Assembly: GCF_022549225.1 (NCBI RefSeq)
Contig: NZ_JAKZFD010000006.1
Location: 240,055-304,054, forward strand
Reading direction: 5' to 3'
From: Pelomonas sp. CA6
GTDB taxonomy: Bacteria > Pseudomonadota > Gammaproteobacteria > Burkholderiales > Burkholderiaceae_C
Length of the DNA stretch: 64,000 nt
A program made the translations under genes and the position numbers. The notes under the pieces are model-generated. The model was not told the DNA's origin, ran no database searches, and saw nothing but the letters and a program-made list of their open reading frames with translations. Of this stretch, positions 45,592 to 53,466 are shown piece after piece (position 1 is the first letter of the stretch; each line of letters begins with the position of its first letter).

Positions 45592-47064
45592 TTACCGCCC
45601 CTCGGGCTCGCGGACCACGGTCACGCTGCAGCTGCACTCGGCCACCACCTGGGCGGACACGCTGCCCAGGTAGCGGCGCAGTGCGGAGGCGCCGCGCGCG
45701 CCCATCAGCACGTGGTCCACGCCGTTCTTGGCGGCGAATTCGACGATGGCGGCGGCCGGGTCCGGGGCTTCCAGCACATGGAAGGTCAGCCGCCCGTCGT
45801 CCGTGATGTTCAGCGACTTGCGCAGCGGATGGGCCCAGTCCTTCAACGCGACGAGCTGCTTGACATGCACGCTGCGGCCCTGCTCGTCGGTCAGCTCGTC
45901 CAGCCCGATGCGGGCGGTGCGCATCACGCTGACGCAGGCCAGGCGCGCGCCGGGCTCGGTCTGCACCATGCGCCGCACGATCTCGCGCAGCTGCTCCAGC
46001 AACGCCGGGCTGGCGCCCTGGACGTCCACCGCCGCCATCAGGATGGGGCTGCGCTTGACCTGCTCGGTGACCGAGCCGCTGGCCTCGGCCTCGCTGCCCA
46101 GCGCGATGAACCAGCGCTTGAGCGTCTTCAGGCGTCCGGCCCGCGTCATGCGCGTGGCGCGCCGGGTTAGTTCCACCGCGTCGGGGCGCTGCAGGTCCAG
46201 CACCAGTTGCGAGGCGCTCTGATAGCGCCGCTCGGGCTTGACCTCCAGGCAGCGCAGCACCATCTCCTGGAACCAGGGCGGCAGGTCGGCGCGGATCGCG
46301 CGTGGCGGCACCGGCTCCTCGTAGAGACGCCGGCGCAAACCCGTCACGGAGGTGGGCTGGCCGAAAGGGCGCTCGCCGGTGGCCAGGTGGTACATCATCA
46401 CCCCGAGCGCGAACAGGTCGCTGCGCGGGTCGCTGCGCACGAACTGCACCTGCTCCGGCGACATGTAGGGGCCGGTGCCCATGGGCAGCGTGAACTCCTC
46501 TTCGAGCAGGTCGGGCAGGTGGTCGTGGCGGGAGAGCCCGAAATCCACCAGCACCGCCGTGCCGTCGGGCCGGAACATAATGTTGCTGGGCTTGATGTCC
46601 AGGTGCACCAGGTGCTGGCGGTGCAGATCCTGCAGCGCGGTGGCGACGCGGATGCCGATGTCCACCACCTCGTCCAGCGGCAGCGGCGCGCGGTCCAGCC
46701 GCGGCCTCAGGCTTTCGCCGGGGATGCGCTCCATCACGATGTAGGCGCGCCGCGTCCAGTCGCCGCGGGCGACGAAGCGCGGCACGTGCGGCCCCTTGAG
46801 CGCCGGCATGATCATCTGCTCGACCTCGAAGCCGACGATGGTGGCCGGGTCCTCGCCGCCCTTGATGCGCGGCACCTTCATGATCAGCTCGAAGGGCTCA
46901 TCGGCGCGCGGCTCCAGCCGGCGCACGCTCCACAGATTGGCCATGCCGCCCTGGTGCAGCGGCGCCTCGAGCAGGAAGCCGTCCAGCAGCATGCCCGCCG
47001 CCAGCGGGGTGTCCGGACCCGGGATCTGCGGAGGCGAGGCCTCGGGCGTGGCGGCGTCGGTCAT
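45592..47064 (-). CDS. Ser/Thr protein kinase fused to universal stress protein domain
   Basis: A 490-aa two-domain protein. Residues about 25-310 are a Hanks-type kinase: the ATP lysine Lys63 (IMKVP), catalytic HLDIKPSN at 154-161 (Leu replaces the usual Arg of HRD), DFG at 174-176, a GTGPYMSPEQ activation segment, and SDLFALGVMMYHL. Residues about 335-490 are a UspA domain ending LGSVSAQVVAECSCSVTVVR, with the Gly/Ser nucleotide-binding loop MGARG before it. No membrane helix is seen. A metallophosphoesterase gene lies 20 bases upstream in the same unit, a likely kinase/phosphatase pair. Targets are unknown. Confidence 0.9.
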   Translation of the reverse strand: MTDAATPEASPPQIPGPDTPLAAGMLLDGFLLEAPLHQGGMANLWSVRRLEPRADEPFELIMKVPRIKGGEDPATIVGFEVEQMIMPALKGPHVPRFVARGDWTRRAYIVMERIPGESLRPRLDRAPLPLDEVVDIGIRVATALQDLHRQHLVHLDIKPSNIMFRPDGTAVLVDFGLSRHDHLPDLLEEEFTLPMGTGPYMSPEQVQFVRSDPRSDLFALGVMMYHLATGERPFGQPTSVTGLRRRLYEEPVPPRAIRADLPPWFQEMVLRCLEVKPERRYQSASQLVLDLQRPDAVELTRRATRMTRAGRLKTLKRWFIALGSEAEASGSVTEQVKRSPILMAAVDVQGASPALLEQLREIVRRMVQTEPGARLACVSVMRTARIGLDELTDEQGRSVHVKQLVALKDWAHPLRKSLNITDDGRLTFHVLEAPDPAAAIVEFAAKNGVDHVLMGARGASALRRYLGSVSAQVVAECSCSVTVVREPEGR

Positions 47065-47084
47065 GGTGGAGGTGCGGGTGGGGG

Positions 47085-47846
47085 CTATTCTCCGGCGCGC
47101 AGCCGCTGGGCCAGGCGCTGGGCAAGTTCGGCGGGCAGGTCGGACGCGTCCAGCAGGCGGCGCGCGGCCGCCTCGTGGTCATAGGGCACGCGGTGGAACA
47201 CCAACTCCTGCCTGCCGTCGTCGAACAGCGCGTAGCAGGCGGCCGGGTTGCCGTCGCGTGGCTGGCCGCAGGAGCCCGGGATCACCAGCCAGCGCCGATG
47301 CGGCAGCAGCGGGATGGGTACGCCCGGCTCGGGGCAGAAGTCGCCCGCCTTGCCCGTGCTGGACAGGTGGTAGAGCATGGGCTCGTGCACATGGCCGCAG
47401 AAGCTGTAGCTGCAATCGGTGGCCTGCAGGCTGCGCACCGCCTCCAGCCGTCCCTGGATGTAGGCGAAGCCGGCGGGGTCGAAGGCGTTGGCGTGCACGA
47501 AGAGGCAGTCGCCGCGCGTCTGACTCATCGGCAGCGCGGCCAGCGCCTCGATCTGCGCGGCGCTGAGGCGAGAGCGCGTCCAGGCGATCATCTGGCGCGC
47601 ATCCTCGTGCATGCTGGGCAGGGGGCCCTGGGCCACCGCGCGGTCGTGGTTGCCCTGGACCAGCGCCGCGCCCTGGGCACGCAGGGCCAGCGCCTGGTCC
47701 ACCACCCACGCCGGATCGCCGCCATAGCCCACCAAGTCGCCCAGCAGCGCATAGGCGTCGGCGCCCTGGGCCTTGGCGTGCTCGAGAACCGCGGCGAAGG
47801 CCTCGCGGTTGGCATGGATGTCGGTGATCAGGGCGATGCGGCTCAT
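47085..47846 (-). CDS. Metallophosphoesterase (calcineurin-like)
   Basis: A 253-aa two-metal phosphoesterase. The motifs are DIHAN (Asp9, His11), GDLVGYG, GNHD, FVHAN and GHVHEPM, all intact. The arrangement resembles the YfcE/ApaH-like small phosphatases; such enzymes remove phosphate from proteins, nucleotides or phosphodiesters. It is the first gene of the unit with the kinase-Usp fusion and YkgJ, so protein dephosphorylation opposite the kinase is a reasonable but unproven role. Confidence 0.88.
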   Translation of the reverse strand: MSRIALITDIHANREAFAAVLEHAKAQGADAYALLGDLVGYGGDPAWVVDQALALRAQGAALVQGNHDRAVAQGPLPSMHEDARQMIAWTRSRLSAAQIEALAALPMSQTRGDCLFVHANAFDPAGFAYIQGRLEAVRSLQATDCSYSFCGHVHEPMLYHLSSTGKAGDFCPEPGVPIPLLPHRRWLVIPGSCGQPRDGNPAACYALFDDGRQELVFHRVPYDHEAAARRLLDASDLPAELAQRLAQRLRAGE

Positions 47847-47903
47847 GTCTGAGGTTCAGCTTGCCAGGGCTGCCTGACGCCGGACTGATCGCCGGCCGGG
47901 ATT

Positions 47904-48866
47904 TCAGCCGATGCGGCCGATCAGCAGATATTCCATCAGCGCCTTCTGCACATGCATGCGGTTTTCGGCCTCGTCCCAGACGACCGACTGCGGGCCGTCG
48001 ATGACCTCGGCGCTGACCTCCTCGCCGCGGTGGGCCGGCAGACAGTGCATGAACAGCGCGTCGGGCTTGGCCAGCGCCATCATCTCGGCATCCACGCACC
48101 AGTCGGCGAACGCGGCGCGGCGCGCCTCGTTCTCGGCCTCGTAGCCCATGCTGGTCCAGACGTCGGTGGTGACCAGGTCGGCGCCGCGGCAGGCGTCCAG
48201 CGGGTCCTTGAAGACCTTGTAGCAGTCGGCGTTCTTCACACCGGCCACCTGCGGGTCGATCTCGTAGCCGCTGGGCGTGCTGACATGCACGGTGAAGCCG
48301 AGGATCTCGGCCGCCTGCAGCCAGGTGTTGGCCATGTTGTTGCCGTCGCCCACCCAGGCCACGACGCGGCCCTTCAGGCAGTCCATGTCCACCGCGCCGC
48401 GGCGGTCCATGCCGCGCTGCTCGATGAAGGTGAACAGGTCGGCGAGGATCTGACAGGGGTGGTACTCGTTGGTGAGTCCGTTGATCACCGGCACGCGCGA
48501 GTGGGCGGCGAAGCGCTCGATCTTGCTCTGCTCGAAGGTGCGGATCATCACGATGTCGACCATGCGGCTGATCACGCGGGCGCTGTCCTCGATGGGCTCG
48601 GCGCGGCCGAGCTGGCTGTCGCCGGTGGTCAGGTGCACCACGGATCCGCCCATCTGGTACATGCCGGCCTCGAAGCTCACGCGGGTGCGGGTGCTGGCCT
48701 TCTCGAAGATCATCGCCAGCGTGCGGTCGGCCAGCGGCTGATACTTTTCGTAGTTCTTGAAGCGCTTCTTGATGATGGCCGCGCGCTCGAACAGGTAGGC
48801 GTACTCCTCGGCCCGGAAGTCCTTGAACTGCAGGTAGTGGCGCATCAGGCTGTCTCCGGGTTTCAT
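47904..48866 (-). CDS. argF: Ornithine carbamoyltransferase
   Basis: A 320-aa enzyme that makes citrulline from ornithine and carbamoyl phosphate in arginine synthesis. Motifs are STRTR (58-62, phosphate binding), HPCQ (136-139), MANTWLQAA and the ornithine-site HCLPAHRGEE. The longest ATG (48866) overlaps the argD stop (ATGA). An inner ATG at 48845 (MRHYLQFKDF) has CCGGAG nine bases upstream and gives 313 aa, closer to the usual length, so it may be the true start. Confidence 0.96.
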   Translation of the reverse strand: MKPGDSLMRHYLQFKDFRAEEYAYLFERAAIIKKRFKNYEKYQPLADRTLAMIFEKASTRTRVSFEAGMYQMGGSVVHLTTGDSQLGRAEPIEDSARVISRMVDIVMIRTFEQSKIERFAAHSRVPVINGLTNEYHPCQILADLFTFIEQRGMDRRGAVDMDCLKGRVVAWVGDGNNMANTWLQAAEILGFTVHVSTPSGYEIDPQVAGVKNADCYKVFKDPLDACRGADLVTTDVWTSMGYEAENEARRAAFADWCVDAEMMALAKPDALFMHCLPAHRGEEVSAEVIDGPQSVVWDEAENRMHVQKALMEYLLIGRIG

Positions 48867-50080
48867 GCCTTGGGCTGGGCCAGGAAGGCCTTCACGAGGG
48901 GAACCAGCAGCGCGGCGATCTGCGCCGCTTCGTCGCTGGTCAGGATCAGCGGCGGCACGAGGCGGATCACGCGGTCGGCGGTCACGCTCATCAGCAGGCC
49001 GGCGGACAGCGCGTCGTTGAGCAGGCTGCCGCAGGGGCGGTCGAGTTCGATGCCCAGCATCAGGCCCTGGCCGCGGATCTCGACGACGCCGTCCACGCCG
49101 GCCAGGCCTTGCTCCAGCGCGGTCTTCAGCTCGGCGCCGACGCGCGCGGCGTGGGCCAGCAGGCCATCTTCTTCCATGATCTTCAGCGTTTCCACGCCAG
49201 CGCGCATGGCCAGCGGGTTGCCGCCGAAGGTGGTGCCGTGGTTGCCGGGCTGCAGCACCTGGGCCGCGCGCGGGCCGCAGACGACCGCGCCGATGGGCAC
49301 GCCGGAGCCCAGCCCCTTGGCCAGCGGCATCACGTCGGGACGGATGTCAGCCCACTGGTGGGCGAACCACTGGCCGGTGCGGCCGATGCCGCACTGCACC
49401 TCGTCCAGCATCAGCAGCAGGTCATGCGCGTCGCAGATGCGGCGCAGGCCCTGGAGGAACTCGATGCGCGCGGGATTGATGCCGCCTTCGCCCTGGATGG
49501 TCTCGAGGAAGATCGCGGTGACCTTGGGGTGGGCCTTCACCGCGGCCTCGACCGCGCCGAGATCGTTCAGCGGCACACGCACGAAGCCCGGCACCAGGGG
49601 GCCGAAGCCGGCCTGGACCTTGGGGTTGGCGGTGGCGGACAGGGTGGCGATCGAGCGGCCGTGGAAGGCCTTGTCGAACACGATGACCTCGGGCGCGTCA
49701 TTGCCGCGGTCGTGGCCAAACTTGCGCGCGATCTTCAGCGCCGCCTCGTTGGCTTCCAGGCCGGAGTTGCAGAAGAAGACCTTGCTGAGCCCGGACAGCT
49801 CGCACAGCTTGGCGGCCAGCTGCTCCTGCAGCGGCACGTGGTAGTAGTTGCTGGTGTGGATCAGCTTGGCGATCTGATCCTGCAGCGCCGGCACCAGGCG
49901 CGGGTGGCCATGGCCCAGCGTGTTGACGGCGATGCCGCCCAGACCGTCCAGATATCGTCGGCCCGCCGTATCCCAGACCCAGCAGCCCTGGCCATGCGAC
50001 AGCGCGATCGGCAGCCGGCCATAGGTGTGCATCACATGGGGTTCGGTGGGGGCAGCCAACGAGGAGTCTGGGGCGTTCAT
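48863..50080 (-). CDS. argD: Acetylornithine aminotransferase family (class III)
   Basis: A 405-aa PLP aminotransferase. The PLP lysine is Lys255 in MPLAKGLGSG, with LDEVQCGIGRTG just before it and FHGRS, ETIQGEGG and NHGTTFGGNPLA also present. It should transfer an amino group to N-acetylglutamate semialdehyde in arginine synthesis, and related enzymes also serve lysine synthesis. The start ATG 50080 has GGAG upstream; a longer frame to 50116 is unlikely. argF follows directly, so the pair forms an arginine operon. A DUF3579 gene is divergent. Confidence 0.93.
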   Translation of the reverse strand: MNAPDSSLAAPTEPHVMHTYGRLPIALSHGQGCWVWDTAGRRYLDGLGGIAVNTLGHGHPRLVPALQDQIAKLIHTSNYYHVPLQEQLAAKLCELSGLSKVFFCNSGLEANEAALKIARKFGHDRGNDAPEVIVFDKAFHGRSIATLSATANPKVQAGFGPLVPGFVRVPLNDLGAVEAAVKAHPKVTAIFLETIQGEGGINPARIEFLQGLRRICDAHDLLLMLDEVQCGIGRTGQWFAHQWADIRPDVMPLAKGLGSGVPIGAVVCGPRAAQVLQPGNHGTTFGGNPLAMRAGVETLKIMEEDGLLAHAARVGAELKTALEQGLAGVDGVVEIRGQGLMLGIELDRPCGSLLNDALSAGLLMSVTADRVIRLVPPLILTSDEAAQIAALLVPLVKAFLAQPKA

Positions 50081-50236
50081 CAATTCTCCGAAGTTCCAGG
50101 GGTGACGCCCGGCCAATCCGGGCGGGAATCATCGATTCTATGGGGCAGGGGCGCGGCAGGGCCGGCGGCGGCGACACATTGCACGCGAAAGCGCACGGGC
50201 AAGGCCCGCCGCTGCTGCGGCGCAACACAGTCAGGG

Positions 50237-50242
50237 CACAAT
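50237..50242 (+). promoter_or_regulatory. Possible -10 element for the DUF3579 gene
   Basis: CACAAT followed by AGCGG, 62 bases before the ATG, in the 223-base divergent gap with argD. The same CACAAT form precedes murJ. Confidence 0.3.
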
Positions 50243-50303
50243 AGCGGCTTCGACGGCCCGACCCCCGGGCCGTTTCCCTGCCTCCCGTCCTCTCGCCGAA
50301 ACA

Positions 50304-50642
50304 ATGAGTCAGCCGCCAGCCAAGCCGCGCGAAGTGTTCATCCAAGGCCTGACCCTGGATGGACGCAGCTTCCGACCCAGCGATTGGGCCGAGCGTCTGG
50401 CCGGAGCGATGTCCAGCTTCCGTCCTGGCGGCGTGAAGGCCGGCCGCGATGCCCACCTGGGGTATTCGCCCTACTGCGTGCCGCGGGTGATCAACGGCGT
50501 GAAGTGCGTGATCGTCAACGAGGCGCTGAAATCCGTCGAGCCGATGGCCTGGGACTTCGTGATGAACTTCGCCCGCGACAACAACCTGCAGGTGGTCGAC
50601 GCCTGCCTGCTCCCCGAGCGCGGCGACGCGAACAAGGCCTGA
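50304..50642 (+). CDS. DUF3579 family protein
   Basis: A 112-aa cytoplasmic protein of the DUF3579 family, which is widespread in betaproteobacteria and often sits beside argD/argF. Typical sequence includes FIQGLTLDGRSFRPSDWAERL, YSPYCVPRVINGVKCV and MAWDFVMNFARDNNL. No catalytic motif is evident. Its fixed place next to arginine genes suggests a link, but its function is not known. Confidence 0.88.
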   Translation: MSQPPAKPREVFIQGLTLDGRSFRPSDWAERLAGAMSSFRPGGVKAGRDAHLGYSPYCVPRVINGVKCVIVNEALKSVEPMAWDFVMNFARDNNLQVVDACLLPERGDANKA

Positions 50643-50655
50643 CCCGGGGCGAGGT

Positions 50656-50781
50656 TCAGGACGTCGCCCGCCCCTGGCGGCGGCGCGCGCGCCACAGCGC
50701 GCGCCATTCCAGCGCGCCCAGCATCCAGGCGGCCAGCAGCGCTGGGCTGAGTCGACGGTGGGGAAGGGCGTGCAAAGGCAT
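50656..50781 (-). CDS. Possible 41-aa small membrane-associated protein
   Basis: A minus-strand frame begins at ATG 50781 and ends at TGA 50656. It reads MPLHALPHRRLSPALLAAW, then a short hydrophobic helix and an Arg-rich tail. There is no clear ribosome-binding site. It fills an otherwise empty 289-base gap. I am not confident that it is translated. Confidence 0.2.
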   Translation of the reverse strand: MPLHALPHRRLSPALLAAWMLGALEWRALWRARRRQGRATS

Positions 50782-50931
50782 GGTGGGTCGATGGCGCGTG
50801 TGGGTTGGGACAAGGGCAGACTAGCCGCCAGCCATGACATCCGAAGCGTGGGCCAATGGGCCGTTCGGTCCATCGCCAGCCGGGGGCGCTGCACTTAAGC
50901 TCCCTGGCTTCGTCCCGACGCTCCCCGCGCC

Positions 50932-51975
50932 ATGTCCGCTGCGTTCGCGCCCCAGGCCGCCACGCTGCCTCTGCTGGAGGAGCTGCTGCGCATCGTCGAG
51001 CGCGGTCCCGCGGAACTTCAGGCGCAAAGCCTGGGCGAGGTCGAGGCGGCCGGGAGCCGCTGGCCCTTGCTGGCGGTGAGTCTGGGCAACCCCGATCCCT
51101 CGCTGCCGGCCGTCGTCTATGTCGGCGGCGTCCATGGCCTGGAGCGCATCGGTGCCGAGGTGGTGCTGGCCTATCTGGGCAGCCTGGTGATGCGCCTGCC
51201 CTGGGACGGCCTGCTGCGCGCGCAGCTGGAGCGCCAGCGCCTCGTCTTCATGCCGCTGGTGAATCCTGCGGGGCTGTGGCTGGGCACGCGCGCCAATCCG
51301 CAGGGCATCGATCTGATGCGCAACGCGCCGCTGGACGCCGAGGAACCGGCCGCCTTCATGGTCGGTGGGCAACGGATCAGCGCGGGCCTGCCTTGGTATC
51401 GCGGTGAGAGCGGGGCGCCGATGGCGCCGGAGAGCCAGGCCCTGTGCGAACTGGTCGAGCGCGAGTCGCGCGACCGGCTCTTCACGCTGGCACTGGACTG
51501 CCATTCGGGATTCGGCCTCAGCGACCGCATCTGGTTTCCGTATGCCGGCAGCAGTCGGCCCATGCCGCATCTGGCCGAGGTCCATGCGCTGGTGGAGCTG
51601 ATGGACCGCTGCCAGGCGCAGCATCCCTATGTGGTGGAGCCGCAGAGCCGGCAGTATCTCGCGCATGGCGATTTGTGGGATCACCTATATCGCCACGCCT
51701 GTTCACGGTCAAGCGGGTTGTTGCTCCCCCTAACTCTGGAAATGGGCTCCTGGTTATGGATCAAGAAAAATCCGCGTCAATTATTGACGCGGCATGGGAT
51801 ATTCAATCCTCTGATCGCACACCGCCAACAAAGGGTTTTGCGTCGACATATGGCTTGGCTCGATTTCATGGGGAGAGTCGCATGCAGCGCCGCGCACTGG
51901 CTGCCGCGGGGTGAAGACCGTCGTCCCCATGAGCAGGCGGCGCTGGCGCGCTGGTTTCGCCGGACGGGGGCCTGA
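50932..51975 (+). CDS. M14 family zinc carboxypeptidase-like protein
   Basis: A 347-aa enzyme with the M14 zinc site: His68 and Glu71 in GGVHGLERIGAE, His191 in LDCHSGFG, and the catalytic Glu270 in LTLEMGSW. GIDLMRN supplies the usual Asn/Arg substrate clamp. There is no signal peptide, so it probably acts in the cytoplasm, possibly on cell-wall peptides or amino-acylated small molecules (succinylglutamate desuccinylase-like members also exist). Residues about 243-310 come from a stretch with markedly lower G+C than the rest of the gene. The alpha/beta hydrolase gene starts directly after its stop. Confidence 0.82.
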   Translation: MSAAFAPQAATLPLLEELLRIVERGPAELQAQSLGEVEAAGSRWPLLAVSLGNPDPSLPAVVYVGGVHGLERIGAEVVLAYLGSLVMRLPWDGLLRAQLERQRLVFMPLVNPAGLWLGTRANPQGIDLMRNAPLDAEEPAAFMVGGQRISAGLPWYRGESGAPMAPESQALCELVERESRDRLFTLALDCHSGFGLSDRIWFPYAGSSRPMPHLAEVHALVELMDRCQAQHPYVVEPQSRQYLAHGDLWDHLYRHACSRSSGLLLPLTLEMGSWLWIKKNPRQLLTRHGIFNPLIAHRQQRVLRRHMAWLDFMGRVACSAAHWLPRGEDRRPHEQAALARWFRRTGA

Positions 51976-52839
51976 ATGCACGACGAGGCCCGCCCCCCGG
52001 TCTGGGTGTTGCTGCGTGGCCTGACGCGCGAAAGCGGTCATTGGGGGGACTTCCCGCTGAAGCTGCTGCGGGCGCTGCGGCCGGGGCAGCCGGGGGTCCG
52101 GCTGGAGCTGCTGGACCTGCCGGGCAACGGCCATCTGCACCGTCAATCCAGTCCCAGCAGCGTCACGGCCATGCGCGAGGCCTGCCAGCAGGAGCTGCTG
52201 CGGCGCGGCGTGTTGCCGCCTTACAACCTGCTGGCCATGTCGCTGGGGGCCATGGTGGCGAGCGACTGGGCCGCCCACCACCCCGAGGATTTGGAATCGG
52301 TGGTGCTGATCAACACCAGCCTGCGGCCCTTCAGCCCGTTCTTCCGCCGCCTGAGGCCGGCCAATTACTGGAGCCTGCTGGCGCTGAGCCTGTTTCGCCT
52401 CAGCCTGCGCCAGCGTGAGGCGCGCGTGCTGGCGATGACCACCCGCCTGGTTCCGAAGCCGGAACAGGTGCTGGATCAGTGGGTGGATCTTCAGCAGCGC
52501 CATCCGGTGCGGCGGCGCAATGCCCTGCGGCAACTGCTGGCCGCGGTGCGCTACCGCGCCAGCGGCGCGCGTCCGCGTCCACCGATGCTGCTGCTGTGCA
52601 GCCGCCGCGATGAATTGGTGGACTGGCGCTGTTCGCAGGCGATCAGCCGCGCTTGGGGGGTGCCGCTGCGCATGCATCCCGAGGCCGGGCACGATCTGCC
52701 GCTGGACGATGGCGACTGGGTGGCGTGGAGCGTGACGGACTGGGTGCGCGAGCGCGGCCTGATCGAGCAAATCACCCATCCCATGGGGCTGGACCCGCTG
52801 CCGGCGGCGGGTGCGGAGCAGCCCATGCGTCCCTCCTGA
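51976..52839 (+). CDS. Alpha/beta hydrolase fold protein
   Basis: A 287-aa hydrolase. The probable nucleophile is Ser89 in LLAMSLGAM (Met in place of the first Gly of GxSxG), the acid is in CSRRDELVDW and the histidine in EAGHDLPLDD. The oxyanion region is LLRGLTRESGHWGDF. The substrate is unknown. Its ATG follows the TGA of the M14 gene with no gap (TGAATG), so the two are translated together and may act on the same compound. Confidence 0.82.
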   Translation: MHDEARPPVWVLLRGLTRESGHWGDFPLKLLRALRPGQPGVRLELLDLPGNGHLHRQSSPSSVTAMREACQQELLRRGVLPPYNLLAMSLGAMVASDWAAHHPEDLESVVLINTSLRPFSPFFRRLRPANYWSLLALSLFRLSLRQREARVLAMTTRLVPKPEQVLDQWVDLQQRHPVRRRNALRQLLAAVRYRASGARPRPPMLLLCSRRDELVDWRCSQAISRAWGVPLRMHPEAGHDLPLDDGDWVAWSVTDWVRERGLIEQITHPMGLDPLPAAGAEQPMRPS

Positions 52840-52894
52840 TGTCCCTCTTGATGCCTGCCCCAAGGCCCGGGGCGGGGAGGGGTGGCAGAAAAGG

Positions 52895-52922
52895 AAAAAG
52901 CCCGCTTGCGCGGGCTTTTCTT
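52895..52922. terminator. Bidirectional terminator between the hydrolase gene and rpsT
   Basis: GCCCGC/GCGGGC with a TTGC loop, flanked by A5 on one side and T4 on the other, gives a T-run on both strands. It serves the convergent hydrolase and rpsT genes. Confidence 0.85.
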
Positions 52923-52944
52923 GCACCAGAGCTGGCGTTTTCTA

Positions 52945-53241
52945 TCAGGCGGCCAGCGCCTTGATCTTGGCGGACAGGCGGCTCTTGTGGCGAGCAGCCT
53001 TGTTCTTGTGGAAGATGCCCTTGTCGGCGACGGAGTCGATCACGGTCTGGGCGGTCTTGAACAGGTCGGCGGCCTTGGCCTTGTCACCGGTGACAATGGC
53101 CTTCTGCACGTTCTTGATGACCGTGCGGAACTTGGAACGCAGCGCCGAATTGGCGGCGTTCAGCTTGACGTCTTGACGTGCGCGCTTGCGGCCCGAGGCC
53201 AGACGCACGGTTTTCTTTTTGGCTTTGGAAGAGCTTGCCAT
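52945..53241 (-). CDS. rpsT: 30S ribosomal protein S20
   Basis: A 98-aa, strongly basic three-helix protein that binds 16S rRNA early in 30S assembly. It starts [20 protein letters not shown] and has the family stretch [16 protein letters not shown] and the conserved [16 protein letters not shown] near the end. ATG 53241 is fixed by the family start; the longer frame is spurious. A strong promoter lies 34 bases upstream and a good terminator follows. Confidence 0.97.
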   Translation of the reverse strand: MASSSKAKKKTVRLASGRKRARQDVKLNAANSALRSKFRTVIKNVQKAIVTGDKAKAADLFKTAQTVIDSVADKGIFHKNKAARHKSRLSAKIKALAA

Positions 53242-53274
53242 GTCTTGGTCAACCCAGTTGGTGCAAAGACGACG

Positions 53275-53303
53275 AGTATAGCAGGGAATATGGAGTTTCA
53301 CAA
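53275..53303 (-). promoter_or_regulatory. Strong sigma-70 promoter of rpsT
   Basis: On the minus strand TTGTGA and TATACT are exactly 17 bases apart. The -10 ends 33 bases before the ATG. It is the best-matching promoter in the window, as expected for a ribosomal protein gene. Confidence 0.75.
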
Positions 53304-53390
53304 CATTCGCCCACGCTGTCCAGCACGAGCGGGCTTTGCAAGAGCCGGGGGGCAAGGCGCGGCGGCTGCGGTCCTGAGGCCGGGCGCAGG

Positions 53391-53396
53391 CACAAT
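53391..53396 (+). promoter_or_regulatory. Possible -10 element for murJ
   Basis: CACAAT followed by GCGG lies 70 bases before the murJ ATG, in the divergent gap with rpsT. Confidence 0.3.
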
Positions 53397-53466
53397 GCGG
53401 CCGCCCCGTCGCGGCTCGTGAGTTCTCTGTGCGAGCCGGTTCCGAACCCCTGTCAGGCCTTGTTTC

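Noticed and set aside
45365..45637. Alternative minus-strand frame of 90 codons beside the YkgJ gene
   Set aside because: It lacks the cysteine cluster, overlaps both real genes and is Arg-rich shadow sequence.
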